Below are positions 23,101 to 34,504 of a DNA stretch of 64,000 nucleotides, piece after piece. How positions within the stretch are numbered: the first letter of the stretch is position 1; each line of letters opens with the position of its first letter. Source of the DNA: Cocos nucifera (Eukaryota > Streptophyta > Magnoliopsida > Arecales > Arecaceae); assembly GCA_006176705.1 (NCBI GenBank), contig QRFJ01000007.1, forward strand, positions 2,825,089 through 2,889,088, given 5' to 3'. Position numbers and translations under genes: made by a program. The notes below the pieces were generated by a model. It saw only the letters and a list, made by a program, of their open reading frames with translations. It did not search any database and was not told where the DNA came from.

Positions 23101-26100
23101 CTTCTGTTTAAGCAGGATGGTTGCCCATGCCATGGAATTGTTGACAGTCGATAATGGTCATGCTGACATTCTGTTGCATGAGGAGAGGTACAGCTTGGGA
23201 GATATCAGCATAGAAGAACTCCACCGACTTGTGTATGCTCAAGTTTTGGCTTCTCATCCTTTGACCTGGCAAGTGAGTTCCTATCATTTTGTACTGAATT
23301 TATCAATTATAAAACCTGATTTATTAAGGAAAATCTTACTCTATGTTTGGTTGGGGTCATGGAAGGAAGGATGGATGGGGTTGGAACCTCCATCCATCAT
23401 TTGGTTCAAAAATCCTAGGGAGGATGGATGAAAAGGAGAGATTGTCCATCTACTCTAGCCCACTAATTTGCCTCCTTCCAATTTAAGAGGATGCAAGAAA
23501 GCATGGACGAAACATGTGAGGGGTGGAATTCTACATTGACAAAATTATCTCTCATTAATTTTTTTTGACAAACCTATAACACTTCTTTACTTTTGATTCA
23601 TTTTATTTATATGTATTTTTATTTTACCTATACTATTAAATTTTACTACTAATTTTAGTACATAAATTCCATAATTATAAATAAATAATTAGAATTATCT
23701 TTTGTTTTTTCTATTTATATATACTATTTTTAGTTAATTATTTGTATAAAATTAATCAACTATTTAGATTAAATTATAAAATAATTAGTTATTTATATAA
23801 TTAATATATATATATATATTTAATTTATAAATTATTTATTAAATTAAAGAAAATTAAATATTTATTTATTTTTATATAATTGTAAATTATAAGATTACAT
23901 GTTTATATTTTGCCCTACTTCTTTAGTATAAATAAGCATTATAAATTGATAATAATGATACTTTTTATCAAATGATGGTTTAGTAAAAATATTATATAAA
24001 TATCCTTAATCCTTCTTTTCATTCTTGCTATACCAAACAGAGTAAGAAATCATTCCCATCCATCCTTTCATACTTTACCAAACATATAGGACAATGGACG
24101 GAATCCATCCATCCTCTCCTTCATATATCCTTCCTTCTTTATTCATCCTTTGTACCAAATAGAGGGTTAATCTATCAGAGAAAATCTTGATCATGAGTGT
24201 GCTTAACATGAGCTTTATAAGTCTAGAGAGGACCAAGGAAATGCAATCTTTGCATATTATGCTTCTGAAGGTTTATAGATTGATTTCAGTGCCTACATGA
24301 TTAAGACAATTAGTTGATGTTAAAGTAAATATACTTTTCTTAAATTAAGCTGTTTTAGAGAATTTTCTAACTTTTGTATTTATAATGTGATATAATATTT
24401 CACATGGACAAAGAAGTAAACTTCATGTCTTATCCAAGTTTTTGATGTAAATGGAAAGCTGAATTCATGGAAGGGTGAGGAGCATCCTCAGGTCTACACA
24501 TTTTCATATTATCTATTTTTAATATATTGGGCTTTTGAAAGCCACATAAATGAAGTTGCATGTTTTGTAGTATAAGTAGGCCTCCACTGCCTGCCAAGCC
24601 CCCTTTAAATTCTAAGTTAAGTTTTCTAGTATTTGTTCCTAGCACCTCTTATTCTTACTCCGTGCTCGGAATTTTTAAGGTGTTGTCATTATTTTCTTTT
24701 TTGTTAGGTCTTCTTCTATCCAAATAAATAGTTGAAGATCAGTTTTTAATGTGCATTATAACTAGCAGTCTTTTTTATCTGTAATCCATTTAACCTGCCA
24801 TCTTATGGTTTGTTCTTAAAGCACTTCTTTTTGACCATGTCGCTAATACTTTGTCATCTTTTGTCAGATTGCACCAACATATCTAGCATCATGCCCAAAG
24901 CAAGGTTTGGGTCTGTTAGAGATTTTACTGTACAAACAGCCTGTACAACATTATCAAATGATACTTAAGGTGATTAGGCTTGTCATTTGATTTGGCGACA
25001 TTATTTTTTTAGTTGCTATTTCCTTCCATTTGAATATGCTGATTTTTGTTGGATATATGATTTATTACCCAGATATTCTGTTTTTTTATTCTGACAGAAT
25101 CTCGAGATTTGCCGTTTATATGAACTGGAAAACATCAGTTCAAGTATTATGAAGGTAGCACTAGCGATCCAAAAATCTGTCATGTAGTTGTTAAGTTAAA
25201 TATCCAAAATTTTGCGGTGATTGCTTCAAATGCATTGTAGTGGAAAAGGCCTTCTAGTTTTATGCACCCAGAATTTTTGGAGAACTCTAGATCTTAAATG
25301 AATAGAAAATTATATTGATCTTATCTGTCTTTTACTGGACAGATTGCTGGCACATATCACTGGAAGCATGGTAGGAAGGGCTCTGGTGTTTACTGGCTCC
25401 AACAAGCTCGTGATGAAGTTCGGCTCAACAAAATTGCTCAACAGCTATTTGAATGTATTGGGAAGTCAATCTCTGATGACAGTTTCAAGGTTTGTATATC
25501 TTTTCCTTGTGAAATGTTTCATGAACATAAAAAGTCCTGTGACATTGATGGAAGGAAATTTGCAAAAGTCACTTTAAATAATGTGATAATTGATCGCAGG
25601 GAAACAACTATTGTAACTGCATTTCTTTTTTTGACTTATATTTTCACAGCAATGGGAGGGATTAATTGAACTTCTTGGTTCCCAAGTTGGGACTGCAGGA
25701 GGCCTCGAATTTCTCCACAAGTACTACTTTGTGCTTTCACTTCCTCTCCTTGCCTTTTTACTGTTCTATCCAGCAGTTATTTTTTCCCTTTTTCTTTCTT
25801 GTTTCCATGTTTTTAAGATATGTACTTGCACAACAGGTATCGGGATTTTAAGAGGTCCCTTCAGCAGGTGCAAGATGGAAGTTCTGTTGATGCTGCTCGG
25901 CAGACTATGGAATCACTCATACAGGTGGCTACATCTGAATTTTGCTCTATCTGAGATATGATTTTGGCTTCATTATTACTCTGAGGAATGTGATTGCTTT
26001 GTTTAATATGATGTGCTTATTTACTTGTTTGCCTTAGTCCTTCTGTGCAAATTTACTGGGCACCGTAAATACGACATTTTATTTATCTAATTTCTAAAAG

Positions 26101-27783
26101 CAAATTTAGCATTTGGTCAAATGCATTTGTGTTCAGTGAGATGTATGTTTACATATTGTAGAGGCTCTTTTGAATCATTTTCCAGATCCAATATACGTTC
26201 ATACTCAGAAAGGTAAAATAGAGGACCGGAGAAAGGGGGAAAGCAAATAAGTAAGCAGACTATCATTTCTCTCCCTTTTTCATGTGGATTTACAATGCGG
26301 AAATCTTATTATTATGGTAGTGATGTAAAACTCCTCAGGTCTTATATGAGGCCGAAGATTCTGATTATACAGATTTCGGCATTTTTGTTGTAAGCTTAGT
26401 TAACTTCTCGCTTCTCCAATCTGGTTATTGGCCAGAAAATTATAAATAAAATTTAAATATTTAGGAATGATATGATTCAGTTGAGTGACAATTTCTTGAT
26501 GGTTGAATTGTAACCTTCAAACTATAATCTTTTACATCCTTAATTGCTTTAGAACAAGACTAGATTCCATGCATATTTCTAGAAGTGTTGAATGCTGACA
26601 TTGTTAAGTTGAGCTTATGATGCATTGGTTAGAAGAAATTGTTAGGGAGTTTTGTTTCATATCCTGAAAAGTATTGTCAGGTACTGCTGGATCTTCACAT
26701 TGTAAAATATCACTTCTGTTTATTTCTTTTTGTGACGAGGTTGGTTGGTGACAATTTTAATTAGAAAATTTACTGGCTTAGAAGAGGGTCTGCTGATTGT
26801 TGAAGGCAGTGTAGTCTTGCTCTATGTGTTACAAAGAGATACTCTTTTCTCCAATTTCTGAATGATTTAGTCGATAGATCAGCTAGACTTGCAGATTTTA
26901 AGATGTTTTTCCTGCTGAACTAGCTCTTCACATGGTTCTCATGTGCTAATGTGACTGTGTGAAGTTCATCTGTTACAATCAAAGATAGTGCCTATGAATG
27001 ATGTGTAAATTGACTTTGTTTTTTTGTAAGTAGACAGTTTTGATGTTTTTACTTTGTGCATCTAGTATCTAAACATCAGCACTGATGGAAACTGTCTATT
27101 TTAATATATGCAGCTTATGAAAAATCCATCAACACCACAACGTTTCTGGCTTCCTCTACTGCATGATTCAGTAAGTAATATATGTAGTTAGTATATCATT
27201 ATTGGTGTCGTTTGCCGTCTTGTTTCTCCATTGTTGATGAGTTGTTTCTTTATCTGAAAGACCCTTTTTTTTTAAATAAAAGGGGAATTTAGTTGCCTGT
27301 GTAAAATAATACCCTTTTTGCCTGTCAAGGAAAAAAAATATTTCTAGGAGTAATCAGATTATGTCATCACTTAGAGAAGTGACTGAAAATATTCTTTATT
27401 CAATTGCTTGGCTTGCCCAACCAATGAGTGAGGAGGTTTCACCCTCCTTGACTCCAATTAGATTGGATTGTATGTGTGCTTGTATATTTGCATTTCTGTG
27501 TATAATTTGCTTGTGTGCATGTATCCATGTGTGTCTCTGTGGTTGTTCTGGTTTTAGATCTGAGACTTTTCTCCGTTGAATTCAGGTTAAGTTGCTAAAC
27601 TGGAAGGCTCAGCCGCTATTGACTGTATCTGAAACGAATCTATTATTGAACAAACTGCAAGAATTATCCATGGCGAAGCTGCGCCCAGATTTATGTGAAC
27701 CCAAGTTGCCTCCTCAGGCCTTAAGCTCTGTCAGATTGGCCCTGGCCACAAATCTGGGGCGTGCTATTCTTGAAGAATGCTGA
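17133..27783 (+). CDS. NUP85: nucleoporin NUP85 (18 exons, complete, 718 aa)
   Basis: NUP85 is a scaffold subunit of the outer-ring NUP107-160 (Y) complex of the nuclear pore, needed for pore assembly and mRNA export. Exons: 17133-17521, 18290-18392, 18622-18732, 18866-18943, 19900-19971, 20091-20147, 20607-20726, 20800-21000, 22732-22842, 22958-22995, 23116-23272, 24868-24969, 25098-25154, 25343-25489, 25650-25720, 25837-25924, 27114-27170, 27586-27783. All introns are GT-AG and the joined frame is 2157 bases with no stop before TGA. The protein starts MPGLASDPGDSLVPFLPDV and ends LATNLGRAILEEC. It includes the plant NUP85 blocks AYGSVPAFALLQSRKNS, LPERLVDWL, SHHQTREGLRNLLQIMLGN, LHRLVYAQVLASHPLTWQ and TPQRFWLPLLHDS. 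The length agrees with the roughly 716 aa I recall for Arabidopsis NUP85. The frame appears intact and functional. Confidence 0.96.
17536..17712 (+). repeat. simple repeats in NUP85 intron 1 (TC-rich and poly-T)
   Basis: A CT-dinucleotide-rich tract starts near 17540, and a T run of about 22 bases lies at about 17687-17709. Both are within intron 1 (17522-18289). They are simple repeats of no evident function. Confidence 0.8.
19592..19750 (+). mobile_element. Au-like SINE in NUP85 intron 4
   Basis: The head GAGCCCTGGTGCAATAGTAA, followed by AGTTGCTCCTTTGTGA, matches the tRNA-derived start of the plant Au SINE family, with a pol III A-box-like TGGTGCAATAG. Further on are ATGTCATGGGTCTGAA (a degraded B box), TGCAGGGGTAAGG and the typical tail GCATGGGGCTGCCCCTTTT. 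Length and order fit a near full-length copy. I recognise the family from memory of its consensus; the B box is mutated, so the copy is probably inactive. Confidence 0.8.
23339..24166. mobile_element. MITE (Harbinger/Tourist-like) in NUP85 intron 11
   Basis: The ends are imperfect inverted repeats: left CTCTATGTTTGGTTG, right (reverse complement) CCCTCTATTTGGTAC. Inner GGATGG/CCATCC-rich arms also mirror each other (23365-23430 against 24090-24150). TTA flanks both sides (23336-23338 and 24167-24169), the trinucleotide target typical of PIF/Harbinger MITEs. The core is AT-rich with no coding capacity. It lies wholly inside an intron. Confidence 0.72.
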
Positions 27784-30700
27784 TACATTGGTTACCATCG
27801 TGGGTCCTGTGTGTTATCGTTTTAAAGAATGACAAAATCCAATAATCTGTGCACCTTTTGATGTCCCATCAATGTCATCCAAAATCCAAACTACCATCAA
27901 GCAGTTTGTAACGGGGCTTTAGGACTACTGCTCCACTTTCATTCTTATTTGTAACAACTAGGCTTGGGCATGAGCTGTAAGGTATCAATTTTGTATTCCC
28001 ACTGGAATGAAAATTCTTTTCAGTGAGCTCTTTGTACGTGTGTCATATTTGTGGACCGAGACATGGATCTGATTTCAACTTTTAACAGCTAAATAGACAC
28101 GGAATGATGTCAGTGTAAAATTTCATAAGCGTTATGGATTTATGGAAGTACTGAACATGCTTTTTAAACAACAGTGACAACCACCTTTGAAATAGATTAG
28201 GTCTGAAAGAATGTAAAGAGTGCATAAAGTTGAAACAGACTGGAATATCGTTCCTTATACAGCATGTCTATGTGCATGCTTTGGGGTATTTATACTTAAA
28301 TAATGGCCATCCATTGGTTAAAGTTCGTGGTCATAGTGTGAGGATCCGGTGGTAAAAAAATAAATTGCATTTAGTAATTGGTTGATAATATTTAGCCTGT
28401 TGGACTTGATCTTTTTTGGGTGTAAATTAAACAGGATTTATGTCCAAGGTGTGAGGTATTAATCATTGTGATCAAATTATACCAAGTGCTATCCATTTTT
28501 GAATTGGATGAGTGTCATGCTGATGACCTGAGCTTTTGAATGTGATTATTACCTATAAACTATTTATACACCAGTCATATTGTTTGGACACATTTATACT
28601 TTGCATCAAAGTGATTTTTTTTAATACTATTTAAATTTGATAAATAAGTACATGAAAATTTTGATCATTTGATACATAAAAATTTTCAAATCATATAAGT
28701 TTTGGTCTATATATAGGTTAGGGATGATATATCATATTCAGCAGCTGGAATCATTGATTTGAAACTACTCTCAAAGGATGTATTTTTTATGAGAGTTATA
28801 ATATATATAACACTTGATTTACATAGGTCTGAATTGTCATTGTGCATGCTTGCCTCAAGTATTTGAGGCTTCCTTTACCAAAGGATGTTGAGATTAGTTT
28901 GAAAGTGAATCAGATACCCCTTTATATGATGAAAATTTTTTTGTACATTGCACTCGGTTAGAAAAAATGCATCCATTTATCTAATTGGATCATATAGCTA
29001 TCGTTTTCTAATGCATATTTAATGTCTATAATTTTACTTTTTTATTTAAAATTTTGAATGATGAAAATATTTTTTTTTCTGAAAAAAATTATAATATCTT
29101 ATAACCATATTATGATATCTCACTGTAAAATTATGGTATACTATCATAATTTTTTTTCTAAAAGTCATAAAAAAAAAATTATTATTAAAAATTTATAAAA
29201 TTTTTAATTGATGAAAATATTTCTTCCTTCCTTATGATATCTTGTGCAGGAGGTCATAATTTGACCACAGGATGTTATATAGCTATAAAATATCATAATT
29301 TTTTCAAAAAAAAAGCAGTATTTTTATCATTAAAATTTTAAATGAAAAAATAGAATTACATGCATTAAATACATATTGAAAAATAGTGATTACGTGGCCC
29401 AATCAAATAGTGTGGTGTATTTTTTCCACGTGTACAAAAAATTACTCTTTATATGATATTGGAAAAAAAATCTTGGGCTTATATCTTTGCTAACATGTGG
29501 ATTGAGTAGGAGATGTGGGTTCACATCCCTTGCCTAGAAGCAAGGAGCCTAGATCTTGAGTTGAGGCCCTTCAAGTATTTTGATTTCCAGTACCATTTCA
29601 TGAAAAACCCAAATTTAAATCTTTGATCCAAAATAAAAGGCCTGATATGCACAAAAAAAAATTTGAAATGTTGGTTGATATGATGTAAAAATATACAATC
29701 ATATTGATTGATATTTTTCAATCAACTTATCATTTTTTGAATAAATATTTTAATTAATGAATTGCAAGGCCAATGTCCTAATTGTTTGTTATTGGTTAAT
29801 TATAATATTTGAGATCTCAGAAAATCTAGCTTCCTTCCAAATTTTCCTACATTTCATATCAGTCAAGATAATCAAGATCTCCACTTTTTAAAAAATCTTG
29901 GCAATAAGCTAATAATAATATAGTTCTATATGATCTAAGGTTGAAAAGTATTCCATTTGAATTGAATTTCCATAGAGATCCTTGGATTTGACTCAATTTA
30001 GGTATATTTTTATAAATTTTATTAGATTTAGATTTTAAGAATTTTTTTTGGATCTAAATCTAGATATCTGGTAAAAGAAATATCTCAAAAATAAATATAT
30101 AAATAGCTCTTATATGTTGGATCAAACCTGTCATCTTTCACCTTGATGAGTATCATTTAATCATTTGGACAAAATTCAATATGCTGGCTTATTATATTTA
30201 TTCATATTACTAAATAGCATCTTTTTAATGTATGTTGCGATGTTTTATACTTAATAATTAATTCTTTTCATAAAATCAATAATATTTCCTTAAAAAATAA
30301 TATATTTATTTTATTCTTTATTATATTTTCAAATTTTCATTGTTTAAAATATTAAAAATATCAATAATTTCTAGATATTTCAAAATTTATACACATTTTT
30401 ATTACAAGCTTTCTAAAAATTAAATAATTTATCACTATTTCAATTAAAGAGTAATGTTGGTATCTAATATAAAGTTTTATTAATATTTTTATGTTATATG
30501 TTTTATTTAAATAATTTTATACTCATAATATTTTTAACACAAATCCAAAAAATAGTAGTTTGAACCCATGGCTATGTGAGTCTCTATGCAAGTTTAGCAT
30601 ATGTACTTTCTGCTCATCTAGTTAGTCTTATACCAAGTGCTATGTCGATCTAGATAGTGGATTTCTAATTTTTATTATTAAATTTTGCTCATATTTTATT

Positions 30701-30882
30701 TATGTTTAAGTAACATCTACCTTGTGCTTGTACTTAGAAAAAATATAGATATAATTAAATATGTGTCATGCATCACCATCTGTTTAAGATAGATTTAATA
30801 TCTGATTTGATATCCGAATTCATTTAGAATAAATATTGATACCTATTTAAGTGCTATTTAACATCTGGATCCATATTCATAC
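27784..30882. other. intergenic DNA between NUP85 and element B
   Basis: AT-rich sequence. The first few hundred bases should hold the NUP85 3' UTR and poly(A) site, which I cannot place exactly. Short open frames here (for example 29521-29721, minus) have no recognisable product. I see no RNA gene or complete transposon. Confidence 0.6.
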
Positions 30883-31137
30883 TATTGGTACAGAATTTGG
30901 TTGACGTTGGATCGAACTGGAGTCGAGGAAAACGAGGTCGCCGTCGGTGATCTGCAAAACAAAGTCACATCCGGAGTTGGTGGTGGTAGCTCCGGTAAGA
31001 TCCTTTAATGGTCAGTTAGCTCTTCTGACCAACAAAAATGGAGTGCTCAGAGAGAAGTTTGGCAGAGTTTCGAGAAGAAAAAGAGAGCTTAGAGAAAACA
31101 TATCTGAAAGATCTCTTTTTATAGACGGAGTTTGTTG

Positions 31138-31248
31138 TAACTGTCCTGATAAATGACTATCGTAACCGTCCTGATAAATGCCAATCATAATCGTCCTGAT
31201 AAATGACAATCGTAATCGTCTTGATAAATGATAATTGTAACCGTTCAA
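31138..31248 (-). repeat. 25-bp tandem array next to the TATA box, 3' LTR of B
   Basis: On plus, four units of CCTGATAAATGACTATCGTA followed by ACCGT, each 25 bases long, with small changes. The array occupies the position that the 74-bp array holds in element A. Confidence 0.88.
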
Positions 31249-31264
31249 TAATGAAATTGTCTGT

Positions 31265-31745
31265 AGGAATCCGTCTGAAAGAAAAGTCTGAAAGAAGTTC
31301 GGCTCCTATAAGAATCCGACTAAAGGAGGAATCCGAAAGGAGTTCGACTCCTGTAGAAATCCGACTGTTGGAGGAGTTCGAAAGAAATTCGACTCATGTA
31401 GAAACCCGATTGAAAGAAAAATTTGGAAGGAGTTCGGCTCCCGTAGAAGTCCGACTGAAGAAGGAATCCGGAAAGAATTCGGCTTCCATAGAAATCTGAC
31501 TGAAGGAGGAATCCGGAAGGAGTTCGACTCCCGTAGAAGCCCGACTGAAGGAGTCTAGAAGAAGTTCGGCTTTCGTAGAAGCCCGACTGCTGGAGGAGTC
31601 CTGAAGAAGTTCAGCTTCCGTAGAAATCTGACTGAAGGAGAAATCTAGAAGGAGTTCGGCTCCCGTAGAAGTCTGACTAAAGGAGAAATGCAGAAGGATT
31701 TCGACTCCCGTAGAAGTCCGACTGAAGGAGGAATCTGAAAGGTGT
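31265..31745 (-). repeat. 45-bp minisatellite, 3' LTR of B (about 11 units)
   Basis: Reverse complement of the unit seen in element A. Plus-strand reading gives GGAGTTCGGCTCCTGTAGAA then TCCGACTGAAGGAGGAATCC with variation. The open frame at 31203-31499 is produced by this array. Confidence 0.9.
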
Positions 31746-32039
31746 TCGATCGCTGGGGAAGTTCGGCTGGAGTTCGATCGCTGAGGAGTTCAATTAGGTT
31801 CGGCAGCTGGAGGAGTTCGACTGCTAGAGGAGATCGGATGGGATTCGGCCACTGAGGAGTTCGATTGGGTTTGACAATTGGAGGAGTTCGGCCACTGAAT
31901 GAGTTCGACCATTGAAGGAGATTGGGTGGGGTTCGATCGCTAAGAAGAGAATTTTCGATCGAAGCTTTTCCATGATTACCAGCTGCATTAGGCTAAGCAC
32001 CAGGCTGGACTTCAACGGAAGCAGGGTTTATTTCCAACA

Positions 32040-32056
32040 ATAGTCCCCCTACTCTC
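32040..32056 (-). other. polypurine tract of element B
   Basis: Read on minus it is GAGTAGGGGGACTAT, just before the 3' LTR start, matching the position of the tract in element A. Confidence 0.75.
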
Positions 32057-32169
32057 GAGTTTGAAACTCGAAGAAAGGGAGTACAAAAAGGATAACTGCC
32101 AAAGTCCTCTTCAGGACTCTGCATCAATTCAAGTTGAAGCTCAGGGGAGATCATATCTCCAGCTAAGGT

Positions 32170-32640
32170 TGACATCGAAGTTGAGGCTCAGGCACAATAG
32201 GACCGTTGTTGGAGCCTCTCCTCTCAACTCGTCTAAAATGAACGAGGTCTTTGACTTTGCTCATGTTAGGACGAGGTTCTCCTCCTGTTTCTAACGGACT
32301 ATGGGGGCACATAAGGGACGTTGTCAGGGCCTCTCCCCTATCTCGTTTAAAATGAACGAGGTCTTCGACTTTGCTCACGTTAGGACGAGGTTTTCCTCCT
32401 ATTTCTAATGGACTGTGGGGGCACATAAGGGCCATTATCAGAGCTTCTCCCTCCATCTCGTCTAAAATAAATGAGGTCTTCGACTTTGCTCGCGTTAGAA
32501 CGAGGTCCCCCTCCTATTTCTAACGGACAATGGGGGCATATAAGGGCCGTTGTCAAGGTCTCTCCCCCCATCTCGTCTAAAATGAATGAGGCCTTCGACT
32601 TGCTCATATTCGAATGAGGTTCTCCTCCTATTTCTAACAT
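32170..32640 (-). repeat. 115-bp tandem array of element B (about 4 units)
   Basis: Units are marked on plus by GACTATGGGGGCACATAAGG-type words near 32288, 32413 and 32528, with TCGTCTAAAATGAACGAGGT between them. It is the reverse complement of the array at 10510-11210. The copy number is lower than in element A. Confidence 0.9.
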
Positions 32641-32756
32641 GGCCACTATTGATTGCTTCTTCCTTGTCATCAGATAGTTTTTGTACCGAGAAACAATAAT
32701 GTTAAAATGGAGGTGTTTTATTGAAGAAAAATTACTGACAGTATATTCTTAGATTC

Positions 32757-32912
32757 TTTGAGTCTCAAGTTCGTGGGGGCGTTGTTCCTCCGAGCTTCTT
32801 TATGCAATAAGTCCTGGACCAGACGACCTCCTCTATTTCATATAGGCCTTTCCAATTCGGAGCAAGCTTCCTATGGATCTGAGACTGAGAGATGGCAACT
32901 CGTCGAAGTACT
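32757..32912 (-). pseudogene. residual post-integrase tail in element B
   Basis: Minus-strand reading gives LAPNWKGLYEIEEVVWSRTY and then KKLGGTTPPRT before a stop. This resembles the short conserved tail after the integrase of plant Ty3/gypsy elements (APNWEGPY type). It is the only piece of pol I can recognise in element B. Confidence 0.7.
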
Positions 32913-33055
32913 AGGCCCCCTAGAAATAGCATCGATGATGTTGGGAGGCGGCCGATCTTCTTGTTATTTCTCCCTTATTGGTGGTTCTAGCTGCGGTAGC
33001 GCCATTGGCTTGCTTCAGGCCGACGTCAGTGGAGCATTGAGGGGGGTGTAGTTGT

Positions 33056-33322
33056 GAAATCTTTTGGGGGAACTTCTTCGCGCCCTTCCATCGAGACTTC
33101 TTTGACGACGAGCTCGAGGAGGAGTTCGGCCTCACTTGCGCTCGGGGGTAGCTCGTGAGCGTGGTTGAGCTTCATTTGGCCCTCCTATGAAACCTCCTAG
33201 GGGAAGAACTTCATGCCCTTTTATCGGAGCTCCTTTGATGACGAGCTTGAGGGGGAGTTCGATCTCATTTGCGCTTAGAGGAAGTTCATGAGCATAGCCG
33301 AACTTCATTTGGCCCTCCATCA
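33056..33322 (-). repeat. 133-bp tandem duplication in gag of element B
   Basis: TTTGACGACGAGCTCGAGGA at 33101 recurs as TTTGATGACGAGCTTGAGGG at 33234, a spacing of 133 bases. The surrounding sequence (CACTTGCGCTC..., TTCATTTGGCCCTCC) repeats as well. Since 133 is not a multiple of three, the duplication shifts the frame in the basic C-terminal part of gag. Confidence 0.8.
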
Positions 33323-33359
33323 ACCGCGGGTTTGCTAGACTCGCTCGCCTGCCTCTCTC

Positions 33360-34264
33360 CTACGGCTTCTTCATCCTTCAACTTGAATGCTTCTTCCGCA
33401 CGGACATTCTCTTAGCCTGAGCTAGCAAATCGAAAAAGTTCCTAGGATACTTCTTCTCTAGGGATAACAGCAAATCATTCTTCCAAAGGCTATCCTTGAG
33501 TGCGGTCATCGCAACTGATTGGTCTAGGTTTCGGACCTCCAACGCAGTAGCATTAAACCGGATGACATAAGCTCAGATGGATTCTCCCTCCTGCTTGATA
33601 TTCATCAGAGAATCTGAATCTCGGTGCAGACGTCGGCTGCTGATGAAATGAGCCATAAACTGATAGTTCATCTGATTAAAGAAGAAGATCGTACCCGACT
33701 TCAACATCGAGTACCAGTTTCTTACTGCTTCCTTTAAGGTAGATGGAAAAGCTCGGCATAATATGGCGTCTGGTGCGCCATGGAGCAGCATCATGCTTCG
33801 GAAGGCTTTCGGGTGATCGATCGGATCAGAGGTTCCATCATAGCTTTCAAATCGGAGGAGCTTGAAGTTCGGCGGAATGGGCTCTTGCATAATTTGGAGA
33901 GAGAAGGGGGATCAGTACGAACGTCATCATGGTGAGCTGAGGCGATGTGGCTGAGCTCCTCAATTTATCGATCCATCCTCTGTAGTTTTCGATCGTAGGT
34001 CTTAGGAGGCTTCCGACCGTGGATGGGGAAGGTCCCTTTCGGAAAAGAACCATGATCCAAGCAAGGATCCTCTGCTCTCTATTTCTTCTTTTTTAGGGCG
34101 ACGAGTATGCTAGCCCAAGTGCCCCTCTTTGGGACCAACTCCCGACATCTCAACGATGGGTTTTCTGGCGGAACCGCCACCGAAGACTGCCGCATGGCCT
34201 GCATTATTTCGGTAAGGCTCTGAACCTGCTGCATCAACAGGTTAAACTGCTCTAAATCTATCAT
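33360..34264 (-). pseudogene. gag of element B, broken but better kept than in A
   Basis: The start region at 34264 reads MIDLEQFNLLMQQVQSLTEI. The core at 33890-33573 includes MQEPIPPNFKLLRFESYDG, FRSMMLLHGAPDAILCRAF, EAVRNWYSMLKSG and QMNYQFMAHFISSRRLHR. After a stop near 33573 the reading continues as VIRFNATALEVRN, an SLEKKYPRNF-like segment and the basic region. Frames shift between 34050 and 33890. Gag would form the particle. The reading is disrupted, so this copy cannot make a full-length Gag. Confidence 0.85.
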
Positions 34265-34504
34265 GATCGTCAGTGGAGGTGGTGGTTGAAGTACCGATGA
34301 TGGGGCAGGAACAGATTAATCTGACTCAGACCTGATGGTAGAAGCGGTAGATCTCTAGATAGTCGCCTTCTTTGGAGGCATTTCTTGGGATCGAGGAAGA
34401 GGGTGGAGATGAACCTTGAAGAAGAAGGTCGGTAGGATCGACTGAGCACTCCTTTAAGAACAAGGCTACCTCAAAGACAGAAGCCCTTTCTTTAGCGTCA
34501 ATTC

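Larger units (their letters stand above)
30883..32039 (-). repeat. 3' LTR of element B
   Basis: 1157 bp read on minus from TGTTGGAAATAAACCCTG (32039) to the end near 30883. It contains a 45-bp array (31265-31745), a 25-bp array (31138-31248) and a TATA box (31116-31123). Confidence 0.9.

Noticed and set aside
32758..33051. 97-aa plus-strand frame in element B
   Set aside because: It is antisense to the retrotransposon, whose LTRs, gag and integrase tail all read on minus.
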